This document shows, piece by piece, positions 1 to 11,297 of a stretch of 49,484 bases of DNA. Made by a program: the position numbers and the translations under genes. The stretch is taken from positions 1 to 49,484 of the forward strand of contig NZ_BJLR01000042.1 in NCBI RefSeq assembly GCF_006538745.1, read 5' to 3'. Source of the stretch: Cellulomonas cellasea. Its GTDB lineage: Bacteria > Actinomycetota > Actinomycetes > Actinomycetales > Cellulomonadaceae. The notes beneath the pieces were generated by a model. That model was not told the DNA's origin, did not search any database, and worked only from the letters and a program-made list of their open reading frames with translations. Position 1 is the stretch's first letter. Each line of letters begins with the position of its first letter.

Positions 1-2
1 GG

Positions 3-3000
3 GCCGCCGCAGCACCCCCGGTCGCGGCGCCCGGCCCGGCGGCGCCGGCGTGGTCGGGCGCCGCGGCGCCGGCGCCCGTCCCGACCGGACCTCGACTGGG
101 GCACTCTGGGCCGTCCGCTCCCCCGCGGACGACCCCCCGGCGCCCGTCCGCACCCGCCGGCGTCCCGGCCGGTGCGGGGGTCGCCGGCGCGCCGCCCTCG
201 CCCGCGCCGGCGCCGCCGGCGCGCCCGGAGCGCCCGCACTGGCGGGTCCAGACCGTGCTCCAGGTCCTCGGCGCGAGCCTGCTCGCGGCGGCGAGCATCG
301 TGTTCCTCCTCTTCAGCTGGGGCTGGATCCCGCTCGTCGGCCGCGCGGTCGCCGTGGCCGTCGGCACCGTCGTGGTGTTCGCCGTCGCGAGCCGGCTGCG
401 CCGCTCGGGGCTCACGTCGAGCGCCGAGGCCGTCGGCGGCCTGGCCGCCGTGCTCCTGCTGCTCGACGCGTGGGCGATCCCCGCGACCGGCCTCGTGCGA
501 CCGGCCGAGCCCGCGGTGTACGCGGGCGTCGCGGCGCTCGTGTGCGGGGCCGCGCTCGCGGTCTGGGGCGTGCGCGCCCGGCTGCGTGTCGGCACGCTCT
601 CCGGAGCGGTGCTCGTGCCTGCCGCACCGTTGCTGCTCGCCCCGCTCGTGCCCTCGGCGGGCGGGTTCGCGGGACTCGCCTGCACGGCGCTCGCGCTGAC
701 CACCGTCCGGTTCGCGGGCCGCGGGACCGCGCCGGACCGGCACGCGCCGGAGCGCGCGGTCCTCGCCGCGGCGGCCTGGGTCCTCGTCGCCGTCGCGGTG
801 CTCGTCGCCTCCGTCGGGGCGCTGCTCGACGGCGCCGGCTGGCGGGCGCCGACCGTGCCGGCGTGGGGCTCGGTCGCCGCGCTGGTGGCGGCCTCGGTGC
901 TCGCCGCCGTCCAGGGGCGGCTCGCCGGGACGGCGGTCGCGGGCGAGCGGCCCGGCGGCGCGTCGGCCCCGACCGGCACGGCGACGGCGGCCTCCGACGC
1001 GGCGACCGGGGCGACCGGGGCGACCGCTGACGCGGACGCGGGTCGCGCCCGGGGCACGCTCGCCGACGACGTGCTCGGGGCGGGCGCCGGCCCCAGCGAG
1101 GACAGCGCTGCTGCGGCGGAGCCGGCCCCTGCGCCCCGGCAGCCCGACGCCGCGGTCGGCAGCGGTGCGGGGACCGGTGCGCCGGCGTCCCCGCGCACCC
1201 TCGCGGGCAGCGGCCCGTGGACCGTCGGGACCGGCGCCGGTGGCGGCGCACCGGTGTCGTTCGCCGGCTTCGGCGGGGCGGCCCGGGCGTGGACGACGAC
1301 GGCGGGCGCGGTCGCGTCGGTCGCCGCCCTCGCGGTCGTTGTGCTCCTCGCCCGCGCCGGCGTCACCGCAGACGCCGGGCTGTGGACCCTCGTGCCGCTC
1401 GCGCCGACCCTGGTGACCCTCGGGCTGCGCCTCGCCCACCACCGGCGGGGTCGTGCCGCGTGGGCAGCTCAGGGGGCGCACGCGGTTGCGCTGCTCGCGG
1501 GCGTGCCGACGGTCGTCGCGCTCCCCCTTATCGTCGCGGCGTTCCTCGTCGACCCCCGACTGGCGCCGGAGCCTGCCACGGTGGTCGCGCTCGTGCTCGG
1601 CGCGGCCGCGACGGTGGCGCTCACGCGGGCCGCGGGCCGACAGGCGCAGGCCGGCTCGTGGATCGCCGTGGCCGTGCTCGTCGCGGTCCCCGTCGCGCTC
1701 GCGAGCGTGTGGCCCGGGCTCGTCGGCGCGGGTCTCGTCGTCCTGCTGCTGGTGCTCGCGGGGCTGGCGTTCGCCGGGGACGCCGCGGGCGTCAGGCCGG
1801 TGCTGGGCACGAGCGCCCCGGCGCGCACCGTCGTCGTCGTCGCGGTCCTGGGCTCGCTCGCGGCCTCCCAGGGGGCGCTCGGACCGCTCGCGCTCGCGCT
1901 CGCGGGTACCGGGGCGCTGAGCGCCGGCACCCGACGGTGGATCGCGCGCCCCACCGAGCTCCGCGCCGCCGCGCTCACCACCGGCGCGTTGCTCGGCTGG
2001 GCGGCCGCGGTCGTGGCGCTGGCCGCGGCAGGAATGGGCCCCGCACTCGCGCTGATCGCGACCGGGTGCGCCGTCGTCGCCGGCTCGGTGCTCCTCGCCG
2101 TGCGGAGGGCCGGTGCGCCGCACGACCGGGTCGCCTGGCTCGCGACCGGGGTCGCTGCCCTCGGCACCGCGTGGCCCGGGGCGTCCGCCGCGTCGTCGCT
2201 CGACGGCGCCGGCCCGCGGCGCGTGCTGCTCGCGCTGCTCGTGCTGCTCGCCGTTCTCGCGCTCGCCGGCTCGGTCGTGGTCGCGGTGCGGGGTCGCCGG
2301 ACCGTGCCGCGTTCGGCCCGGGTCGCAGCCGCAGTCGTCGCGCCGCTCGGTGCGCTCGTCGTGGTGAGCGTCGAGGGTGCCACGGGGTCCGCGCTGCCGG
2401 GCACCTCGGTCGCGGTCGGGCTCGCCGCGGCCGGCGCCGTCGGCGTGCTGCTCGCCCCGGTGCTCGCGCGGGGCGCGGCGGTGGACGACGCGCCCCGGCT
2501 CGGGGCCGCGGCCGACGCGACCGGGCACGACGAGCACGCACGCCGCGCCGCGGAGGCCGGCGGGTGGACCGTCCTGGCCGCTGCAGTCGCAACGGCGTCC
2601 ACCCCCGGTCGGCTCGGGTCCGCGGCGACGGCGGCGCTCGTGCTGCTGGTCGCGGCGATCACCGCCGGCGCGTGGTCGCTGGCACCCGGTCGGCGCTGGG
2701 CCCGCTGGGGGACGCTCGCGCTCGCGACCGTGGCGTCCTGGGTGCTGCTCGTGGCCGGCGACGTCGGCACGCCGGAGGCGTATCTCGCACCCGCGGGGCT
2801 CGTGCTCGCGGTCGTCGGTGCACGCCGCTGGCGGCTCGGGGCCGACGGCGACGTCGCGCTCCTCGGCGCGGGGCTCACGCTCGCGACCGTCCCCGGCGCG
2901 CTCCTCGGCGGCGAACTCGTCGCCGGGCTCCCCCGCCACGCCGTCGCCGGGCTCGTCGCCGCGCTGCTCGTCGGGCTCGCGGCGGTCCCGGCCGTGCGAC

Positions 3001-5381
3001 GGCGCCCTGGTGCGGGGACGTCGACGCTCCGGCCCGTGCACGTCCTGTCGCTGCTGGGCGGGCTGCTCGCGGTCCTGGGCCCGTGGCGTCGCGCGCTGGG
3101 CGGGGCCGGGCAGCCCGTCACGAGCCGGAGCCTCGGTGAGCAGGTCCTCGCCGTCGAGGCGTGGTCGCTGCCGGCCGCAGCGGTCGTCGCGGCCGCCGCG
3201 TGGCTCCTCACCCGCGACGCGTCCGCCGCGCGCTTGCGGGTCGGCGCCTGGGGGCCCTGGGCCGTCGCGGCCGTGTCCGCGGTGCCGACCGTCGTCGCCG
3301 TGTCCGACTCCGGGCCGGGGCTCGTGCGTGCCCTCGCGGCGCTCGCGGCCGGTGCTGCGCTCGCGCTGGCGACCGCCCGGCGGGCCTCGGACCCGCGCGA
3401 GCGTGCCGACCTCGCCGCCGTGGGCCTCTTCGCGGCGGGGCTCGGTGCGCTCGCCGGCGCCGCGTCGCTGACCCAGCCACCCGGGGACGCGCTCGTGGCC
3501 GCGTTCGGCCTGCTCGTGCTGGCCGTCGCCGTGCTCCGCGCAGCCGCGGGCACCGCACCGTGGTGGGGGGTGGCGGGCGCCGTCCTCGTGCTGCCGCCGG
3601 CCCTCCAGGACGAGGTGTGGCGCGGCGTGGTCACTGTCGTGCTCGGGGCTGCCCTCGTCGGCGCTGCGGTCGCGGTCCGGCGAAGCGGGACGGCCCCCGG
3701 CGCCGTCGACGGAGGGCCGCGAGCCGATGCAGACCCCGCGGTGGCACCTCGCGGGTCCGGTGCGTTCCGGGTCGCGCGCAGCACCCACACCTTGCTGCTG
3801 GGCACCGCGGCACTGCTGGCCCTGCTCGGGCCCGCACGGCTCGCCACCACCCGGGCCGGCGGACCGGGCGCGAGCCTCGGCGCCGTCGAGGTGTGGGCGC
3901 TCCCGGCGGCGGTGCTGCTCGCCGTCGCGCTGCGGGAGCTGACCCGCCGGACGACGCCCGTGGCCGCCGCGGCCCGCAGCACCGGTATCTGGCTCGTGGC
4001 CGCCGTCGCCGCGGTGCCGACCGCCGTCGCCGCGACCGCGCTCGCCCCGTCGCCGCTCTCGCTCGGACGCACGCTCGCCGTGCTGGCCACCGGTGCGACG
4101 GTCGCCGTCGCCGGGGTCACGGGGACCGCTCCCCCGCGTCGGGTCCTCGGCACCTCGCTCGTCCCGCTCGGCCTCGCCGTGGCCGGGCTCGCCTGGTTCG
4201 CGTCCGCCGCGGCACCCTCCGTCCCGCCGCCAGCAACGGTGCTCGCCGCCGTGGGACTGCTCGTGGCCGGTGTCGGAGCCGCGCACGTGGCCCGCGCCGA
4301 TCCGGGCGCGGGCTGGCCGTTCCTCGGTGCGCTCCTGGTCGTGCAGCTCGTCGGGACGCCGGCCCCGTGGGGCGGGCCGCCCGTGGGTCTCGTCGTCGCG
4401 TCGGTCGCGCTCGGCGTGGGTGCGGGGCTGTCGCGGGCCGGTGTCGCCGCCCGGGCCGGCGCGGTGCCCCTCTCGGTCGCCGCACTGCTCGCCGTCGCGG
4501 TCGCGGCGCGTCACACCGCCGACGCGGCGAGCGCCGCAGCCGGCCTGCGGGTCGAGCTGGTCGCGCTCGGGTCCGCCCTCGTGCTCGGCGCCGCGCTCAC
4601 GCTCCTCGCTCGACGCTGGCCGTTCCCGGGTCCGTCACCCCGCACGTGGGGGCCGTGGCCGGTCGCGCTCGCCGCGACGCTCCCGAGCCTGTCCGCGGCG
4701 CTCGACGATCCCGCCGACCTCGTCCGGCCGGGTGTCGTGCTCGGTGCCTGCTCCGTCCTCGCGATCCTGGGCGCGGCGCGGGTGGCGCGGCGGGCCGCCA
4801 CCACATCCGCCCCCACGCCCACCCCCGCGTCGGGGCGTGCACCGGCCGCGAGGCTCTGGGGCGCAGCCGCCACGCAGGTGCGCGCGGTCGGCGTCGTGCT
4901 CGCGGCGGCCGCGGCGCTGCTCACGGCCGCGCGAGGTGGTGCGGTGCCCGTCGACGCTCCCCTCGTGCTGCTCGGCGCGACGCTGCTGGTCGTCGGGACG
5001 CTCGCGCTGCGCAGCGACTCCCGGGCGAGCTCGTGGACGTGCCTCGCGCCGGGGCTGGTGCTCGCGGTGGTCGTCCCGGTCGCGACCGCGTGGTGGGAGC
5101 CGACGATGTGGCGTCTCGTGCTCGTGCTGGTCGGCGCGACCGCCGCGGTCGTGGTCGGCGCGGTGCTGCGCTGGCAGGCGCCGTTCGTGCTCGGCACCGG
5201 ATCGCTCGCCGTCGTCGCGGTCGTCCAGGTGTCCCCCGCCGCGGTCGCCGCGATGCAGGTCGTCGAGTGGTGGGTCGTGCTCGCGCTCGGCGGCGCGGTG
5301 CTGCTCGGGCTCGGCCTGACCTACGAGCGCCGGCTTCGCGAGGCCCGGGAGGCCGCACGCTTCGTCGTCGCGATGCGCTGA
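3..5381 (+). CDS. SCO7613-type giant multi-spanning membrane protein (5' end missing)
   Basis: The reading frame is already open at the first bases and ends with TGA at 5379-5381, so the start lies outside the window; at least 1790 residues are visible. The first ~85 residues are a Pro/Ala-rich, disordered-looking linker ending in a short basic/aromatic stretch. The rest is an almost unbroken series of Leu/Val/Ala-rich transmembrane segments, several tens in number, with Pro/Gly/Ala-rich cytoplasmic or extracellular insertions near 955-1290 and 3690-3770. It ends with a short charged tail. The composition and length resemble actinobacterial membrane proteins named after the SCO7613 C-terminal domain; no catalytic motif is visible and the function is unknown. 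It converges on dop. Confidence 0.8.
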   Translation, partial: AAAAPPVAAPGPAAPAWSGAAAPAPVPTGPRLGHSGPSAPPRTTPRRPSAPAGVPAGAGVAGAPPSPAPAPPARPERPHWRVQTVLQVLGASLLAAASIVFLLFSWGWIPLVGRAVAVAVGTVVVFAVASRLRRSGLTSSAEAVGGLAAVLLLLDAWAIPATGLVRPAEPAVYAGVAALVCGAALAVWGVRARLRVGTLSGAVLVPAAPLLLAPLVPSAGGFAGLACTALALTTVRFAGRGTAPDRHAPERAVLAAAAWVLVAVAVLVASVGALLDGAGWRAPTVPAWGSVAALVAASVLAAVQGRLAGTAVAGERPGGASAPTGTATAASDAATGATGATADADAGRARGTLADDVLGAGAGPSEDSAAAAEPAPAPRQPDAAVGSGAGTGAPASPRTLAGSGPWTVGTGAGGGAPVSFAGFGGAARAWTTTAGAVASVAALAVVVLLARAGVTADAGLWTLVPLAPTLVTLGLRLAHHRRGRAAWAAQGAHAVALLAGVPTVVALPLIVAAFLVDPRLAPEPATVVALVLGAAATVALTRAAGRQAQAGSWIAVAVLVAVPVALASVWPGLVGAGLVVLLLVLAGLAFAGDAAGVRPVLGTSAPARTVVVVAVLGSLAASQGALGPLALALAGTGALSAGTRRWIARPTELRAAALTTGALLGWAAAVVALAAAGMGPALALIATGCAVVAGSVLLAVRRAGAPHDRVAWLATGVAALGTAWPGASAASSLDGAGPRRVLLALLVLLAVLALAGSVVVAVRGRRTVPRSARVAAAVVAPLGALVVVSVEGATGSALPGTSVAVGLAAAGAVGVLLAPVLARGAAVDDAPRLGAAADATGHDEHARRAAEAGGWTVLAAAVATASTPGRLGSAATAALVLLVAAITAGAWSLAPGRRWARWGTLALATVASWVLLVAGDVGTPEAYLAPAGLVLAVVGARRWRLGADGDVALLGAGLTLATVPGALLGGELVAGLPRHAVAGLVAALLVGLAAVPAVRRRPGAGTSTLRPVHVLSLLGGLLAVLGPWRRALGGAGQPVTSRSLGEQVLAVEAWSLPAAAVVAAAAWLLTRDASAARLRVGAWGPWAVAAVSAVPTVVAVSDSGPGLVRALAALAAGAALALATARRASDPRERADLAAVGLFAAGLGALAGAASLTQPPGDALVAAFGLLVLAVAVLRAAAGTAPWWGVAGAVLVLPPALQDEVWRGVVTVVLGAALVGAAVAVRRSGTAPGAVDGGPRADADPAVAPRGSGAFRVARSTHTLLLGTAALLALLGPARLATTRAGGPGASLGAVEVWALPAAVLLAVALRELTRRTTPVAAAARSTGIWLVAAVAAVPTAVAATALAPSPLSLGRTLAVLATGATVAVAGVTGTAPPRRVLGTSLVPLGLAVAGLAWFASAAAPSVPPPATVLAAVGLLVAGVGAAHVARADPGAGWPFLGALLVVQLVGTPAPWGGPPVGLVVASVALGVGAGLSRAGVAARAGAVPLSVAALLAVAVAARHTADAASAAAGLRVELVALGSALVLGAALTLLARRWPFPGPSPRTWGPWPVALAATLPSLSAALDDPADLVRPGVVLGACSVLAILGAARVARRAATTSAPTPTPASGRAPAARLWGAAATQVRAVGVVLAAAAALLTAARGGAVPVDAPLVLLGATLLVVGTLALRSDSRASSWTCLAPGLVLAVVVPVATAWWEPTMWRLVLVLVGATAAVVVGAVLRWQAPFVLGTGSLAVVAVVQVSPAAVAAMQVVEWWVVLALGGAVLLGLGLTYERRLREAREAARFVVAMR

Positions 5382-5528
5382 CGCCGACGCGGCACCGAGC
5401 CCCGACCTGACCGGCACGTCACCCGCGCCTGCAGGCGACGCCGACGCCCGCACCGCGTCACATCCCGCCTGCACCCGCACCCGCACCGAGCGGCTGGGTC
5501 GCGGCGTCCGACCCGGGCGCCGGCGCCG

Positions 5529-7148
5529 TCAGGCCCCGAGCGCGCGCAGGAGCTCGGCGGCGTCGGTGCTGCGGTCGAGCAGTCCCCCGACGTGCTCGCG
5601 GGTCCCGCGCGTCGGGTCCTTCATGGGCACGCGCTGGAGCGTCGGCGCGCCGGGCACGTCGAAGATCACCGAGTCCCAGCTCGCCGCTGAGACCTGCGAC
5701 CCGAAGCGGGCGATCACCTCGCCGCGGAAGTACGCGCGCGTGTCGTGCGGCGCGTGCCCGACGGCCTCCTCGACGGCGTCGGACGTGACGAGGTGCTCGA
5801 CGGCGCCCGCCGCCGCCAACCGGTGGTACAGCCCACGCTCGGGCCGGACGTCGGACCACTGGAGGTCGACCGCGGCGAGGCGCGGGTGGTCCCAGTCCAG
5901 CTGGTCGCGCCGCCGCATCCCCTCGAGCAGCCGCAGCTTGGCGAGCCACTCGACCTCGCGCGCACAGCTCGCGGGGTCGTCGGCGAGCCGTTCGAGGAGC
6001 GAGCCCCAGCGGGCGACGACGTCGCGCGTCTCGTCGTCCCCCGCACCGCCGACGGCGTCCAGCACCGAGGTCACCGCCGTGAGGTACTCGCGCTGCACCT
6101 CGAGCGCGGTGAGGCTCCGGCCGTCCGCGAGCGCGAGCGGCGCGGTCAGCGTGAGGTCGTGGCTGACGGTGTGCACGGCCTCGACGGGGTCGCGCAGCGT
6201 GAGGCGGTCGAGCGCGTGGACGGCGGCACGGGCCTCGGCGGCCGCGGGCCCCTCCCCGACGGCGCGCTCGAGCACCCACAGCACGAGCGACGTCGTGCCG
6301 AGCTTGAGGTAGGTCGCGACCTCGAGGAGGTTCGCGTCGCCGATGATGACGTGCAGCCGTCGCCACCGGGTCGGGTCCGCGTGCGGCTCGTCGCGCGTGT
6401 TGACGATCGGCCGGCGCAGCGTCGTCTCGAGCCCGATCTCGGCCTCGATGTAGTCCGCCCGCTGCGACAGCTGGAAGCCCGGGTCCTCGCCCCGCTGGCC
6501 GATCCCGACGCGCCCGGCGCCCGTGAACACCTGGCGGGTCACGAGGAAGGGGATGAGCCGGGCCGCGAGCTCCGCGAAGGGCACCGCGCGGTCGACGAGG
6601 TAGTTCTCGTGCGTGCCGTACGTGGCGCCCTTGCCGTCGACGTTGTTCTTGTACAGCGACACGTCGGGCATCGCCGAGGTGGACGCGAGCGCGCGCACCG
6701 ACGCGAGCATCACGAGCTCGCCGGCACGGTCCCAGCGCACGGCGTCGAGCGGGCCGCTGACCTCGGGCGAGGAGTACTCGGGGTGGGCGTGGTCCACGTA
6801 GAGGCGGGCGCCGTTGGTCAGGATGACGTTCGCGGCGCCGGGGTCCTCGTACTCCTCGACGAGCGGGCGCGCGAGCTCCTGCGGGCCGTCGGCGGGGGGC
6901 GCGGCGTGGTCGGGGTCGTCGGTCAGCATCGACGGGTGCGCGGACGCCCGCTGCAGTCGGAACCCGCGCGCGTCGTGCAGCGGGTCCTCGTCGTCGTAGT
7001 CCCAGCGGGCCCGCGTGCGCCCGCCCTCGCGCGCCGCCGCGTGGACCGCGACGACGTGGCTGGACAGCAGCATCGGGTTCGCGTTCGGTCGGCCGGGCTG
7101 GAGGATCCCGTACTCGGTCTCGATCCCCATCACGCGGCGCACGCTCAC
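5529..7148 (-). CDS. dop: Dop, deamidase/depupylase of the Pup system
   Basis: Dop converts the C-terminal Gln of Pup to Glu and also removes Pup from tagged proteins; it belongs to the glutamine-synthetase-like carboxylate-amine ligase fold shared with PafA. The 539-residue product opens with VMGIETEYG (Glu10 and Glu12 in the nucleotide/metal site), then PNANPM and the ARWDYDDEDPLHDARGF segment typical of Dop. The insertion at about residues 65-105 matches the Dop loop that PafA lacks, so I call Dop rather than PafA. The GTG start has no Shine-Dalgarno sequence but a TAGGGT hexamer six bases before it, suggesting its own leaderless transcript. It lies 81 bp downstream of arc. No pup, prcBA or pafA follows it: the next gene is convergent. 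Confidence 0.93.
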   Translation of the reverse strand: MSVRRVMGIETEYGILQPGRPNANPMLLSSHVVAVHAAAREGGRTRARWDYDDEDPLHDARGFRLQRASAHPSMLTDDPDHAAPPADGPQELARPLVEEYEDPGAANVILTNGARLYVDHAHPEYSSPEVSGPLDAVRWDRAGELVMLASVRALASTSAMPDVSLYKNNVDGKGATYGTHENYLVDRAVPFAELAARLIPFLVTRQVFTGAGRVGIGQRGEDPGFQLSQRADYIEAEIGLETTLRRPIVNTRDEPHADPTRWRRLHVIIGDANLLEVATYLKLGTTSLVLWVLERAVGEGPAAAEARAAVHALDRLTLRDPVEAVHTVSHDLTLTAPLALADGRSLTALEVQREYLTAVTSVLDAVGGAGDDETRDVVARWGSLLERLADDPASCAREVEWLAKLRLLEGMRRRDQLDWDHPRLAAVDLQWSDVRPERGLYHRLAAAGAVEHLVTSDAVEEAVGHAPHDTRAYFRGEVIARFGSQVSAASWDSVIFDVPGAPTLQRVPMKDPTRGTREHVGGLLDRSTDAAELLRALGA

Positions 7149-7154
7149 GGGCCC

Positions 7155-7160
7155 ACCCTA
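7155..7160 (-). promoter_or_regulatory. -10 hexamer of dop (leaderless)
   Basis: On the minus strand the hexamer TAGGGT is followed by six bases and the GTG start of dop. This spacing places the transcription start on the initiation codon. The same layout recurs in front of many genes of this window. Confidence 0.55.
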
Positions 7161-7229
7161 CGGCGCTCGCCGGGGTGGGCCCGTGCGCGGTCCGCCACGC
7201 GGAGACGCGGGTGACGCAGCGGCAGGTGC

Positions 7230-8864
7230 CTAGAGGTACGGGCCCGTGCTGGTGACGGTCTCGATCGTGCGCGAGCCGTCCGTACCCTTCTTGCCCTGCA
7301 CGATCGTCCGGATGAAGACGATGCGCTCGCCCTTCTTCCCGGAGATGCGCGCCCAGTCGTCGGGGTTCGTCGTGTTCGGGAGGTCCTCGTTCTCCTTGAA
7401 CTCGTCGACGCACGCGGTCAGCAGGTGGTCCACGCGGATGCCGCGCTGGCCGCTCGCGAGGAAGTCCTTGATGGCGGACTTCTTCGCGCGGTCCACGACG
7501 TTCTGGATCATCGCGCCCGAGTTGAAATCCTTGAAGTACAGGACCTCCTTGTCGCCGCTCGCGTACGTGACCTCGAGGAAGCGGTTCTCCTCGCTCTCGG
7601 TGTACATCCGCTCGACGACGCGCGTGATCATCGCGTCCACGGCCGCACGCGCGCTGCCGCCGTGCTCGGCGAGGTCGTCGGCGTGGATCGGCAGCCCCGG
7701 CGTGAGGTACTTCGCGAAGATCTCGCGCGCACCCTCGGCGTCGGGCCGCTCGATCTTGATCTTCACGTCGAGCCGCCCGGGCCGCAGGATCGCCGGGTCG
7801 ATCATGTCCTCGCGGTTCGAGGCGCCGATGACGATGACGTTCTCGAGCCGCTCGACCCCGTCGATCTCGGAGAGCAGCTGCGGGACGATCGTCGTCTCGA
7901 CGTCGCTCGACACGCCCGTGCCGCGGGTGCGGAACAGCGACTCCATCTCGTCGAAGAACACGACGACGGGGTGCCCCTGGGACGCCTTCTCGCGGGCGCG
8001 GGCGAAGATGAGCCGGATGTGCCGCTCGGTCTCCCCCACGTACTTGTTCAGCAGCTCGGGGCCCTTGACGTTGAGGAAGTACGACTTCGTCTCGTCGGCG
8101 TCCTCACCGCGCGCGGCGGCGGCGGTCGCGGCGAGCGAGTGCGCGACGGCCTTGGCGATGAGCGTCTTGCCGCACCCGGGCGGGCCGTAGAGCAGGACGC
8201 CCTTGGGTGGCTTGAGGCCGTGCTCGCGGAACAGCTCGGGGTGCAGGAACGGCAGCTCGACCGCGTCGCGGATCGTCTCGATCTGCGGTCCGAGCCCGCC
8301 GATGTCGGTGTACTCGATGTCGGGGACCTCCTCGAGCACGAGCTCCTCGACCTCGGCCCGCGGGATCCGCTCGAACACGAACCCGCTGCGCGGCTCGATC
8401 GTCAGCGCGTCGCCGACCCGGACGGACGCCTCGAGGAGCTGGCCCGCGAAGCGCACGACCCGCTCCTCATCACCGCGGCCCACGACGAGCGCGCGACCCG
8501 TGCCGAGGAGCTCCTTGACGGTGACGAGCTCGCCGACCTCCTCGTACCCGCCGGCCTCGACGACCGTGAGGGCCTCGTTGAGCATGACCTCCTGGCCGGG
8601 GCGCAGGCGGTGGACGTCGAGCGTCGGGGACGCGCCGACATGCATCTTGCGGCCCGCCGAGACGATGTCCACCGTGCCGTCCTCGCGCGCGGACAGGAAC
8701 GTCGCGTAGGTCCCCGGAGGCTTCGCGAGCTCGTCGAGCTGGCGCTTGAGCTCGACGATCTGCTCGCGCGCGGCCACGAGGGCTTCGGCGATCCGCTCGT
8801 TGCGGGCGGACAGCAGCGCGAGCTCGCGCTGCAGGTCCCGGCCTGGTGCTCCGGAATCGGTCAT
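7230..8864 (-). CDS. arc: ARC/Mpa proteasome-associated AAA ATPase
   Basis: ARC is the ring-shaped AAA unfoldase that recognises pupylated proteins and feeds them to the 20S core. The 544-residue protein has an N-terminal coiled coil (about 10-47) that would bind Pup, an OB-fold region (about 50-165), and one AAA module with Walker A GPPGCGKT (227-234), Walker B VVFFDEME (Asp305, Glu306) and a later sensor/arginine region. It ends in Tyr-Leu, the penultimate-Tyr motif that opens the 20S gate in this family. The ATG at 8864 was chosen over upstream codons because GGAGG lies eight bases before it and the Pup-binding coiled coil follows directly. It sits between trmI and dop on the same strand. 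Confidence 0.95.
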   Translation of the reverse strand: MTDSGAPGRDLQRELALLSARNERIAEALVAAREQIVELKRQLDELAKPPGTYATFLSAREDGTVDIVSAGRKMHVGASPTLDVHRLRPGQEVMLNEALTVVEAGGYEEVGELVTVKELLGTGRALVVGRGDEERVVRFAGQLLEASVRVGDALTIEPRSGFVFERIPRAEVEELVLEEVPDIEYTDIGGLGPQIETIRDAVELPFLHPELFREHGLKPPKGVLLYGPPGCGKTLIAKAVAHSLAATAAAARGEDADETKSYFLNVKGPELLNKYVGETERHIRLIFARAREKASQGHPVVVFFDEMESLFRTRGTGVSSDVETTIVPQLLSEIDGVERLENVIVIGASNREDMIDPAILRPGRLDVKIKIERPDAEGAREIFAKYLTPGLPIHADDLAEHGGSARAAVDAMITRVVERMYTESEENRFLEVTYASGDKEVLYFKDFNSGAMIQNVVDRAKKSAIKDFLASGQRGIRVDHLLTACVDEFKENEDLPNTTNPDDWARISGKKGERIVFIRTIVQGKKGTDGSRTIETVTSTGPYL

Positions 8865-9032
8865 CGCGTCAGCCTCCGTCCCCTGACCCTGGCGGGCCCT
8901 GGCAGTCGTCCACGGTGCACGCCGGTGTGCGCTTGCAGCGACCCTAACCACACGTGTCAATCGCTCGCACGAGGCGCCACCAGGTGGCGCGACCGTGTCG
9001 CGGGCGGACCCCGTGGCAGACGAGCGACCAGG
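8865..9032. other. Intergenic region between trmI and arc
   Basis: This 168-bp stretch separates the trmI stop from the arc start. It holds the arc Shine-Dalgarno GGAGG and, on the minus strand, a TAGGGT hexamer at 8941-8946 and a TTGACA at 8955-8960. These are only eight bases apart, so they are not one canonical promoter, but either could belong to an arc promoter. An ACACGTGT palindrome overlaps the TTGACA. Confidence 0.4.
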
Positions 9033-11291
<2,259 letters not shown>

Positions 11292-11297
11292 CGTGCT

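Noticed and set aside
50-1251. Several long frames on both strands in the first 1.3 kb
   Set aside because: They are Arg/Pro/Ala-rich and lie antiparallel or offset to the large membrane-protein frame, which has clear transmembrane periodicity; this is the usual effect of very high GC content.
1469-4153. 894-codon frame on the minus strand across the membrane-protein gene
   Set aside because: It has no family motif and is a shadow of the plus-strand gene; its Ala/Ser/Thr-rich composition follows from the codon bias of the opposite frame.
8941-8960. TTGACA plus TAGGGT as a canonical sigma-70-type promoter of arc
   Set aside because: The two hexamers are only eight bases apart instead of about 17, so they cannot form one promoter.
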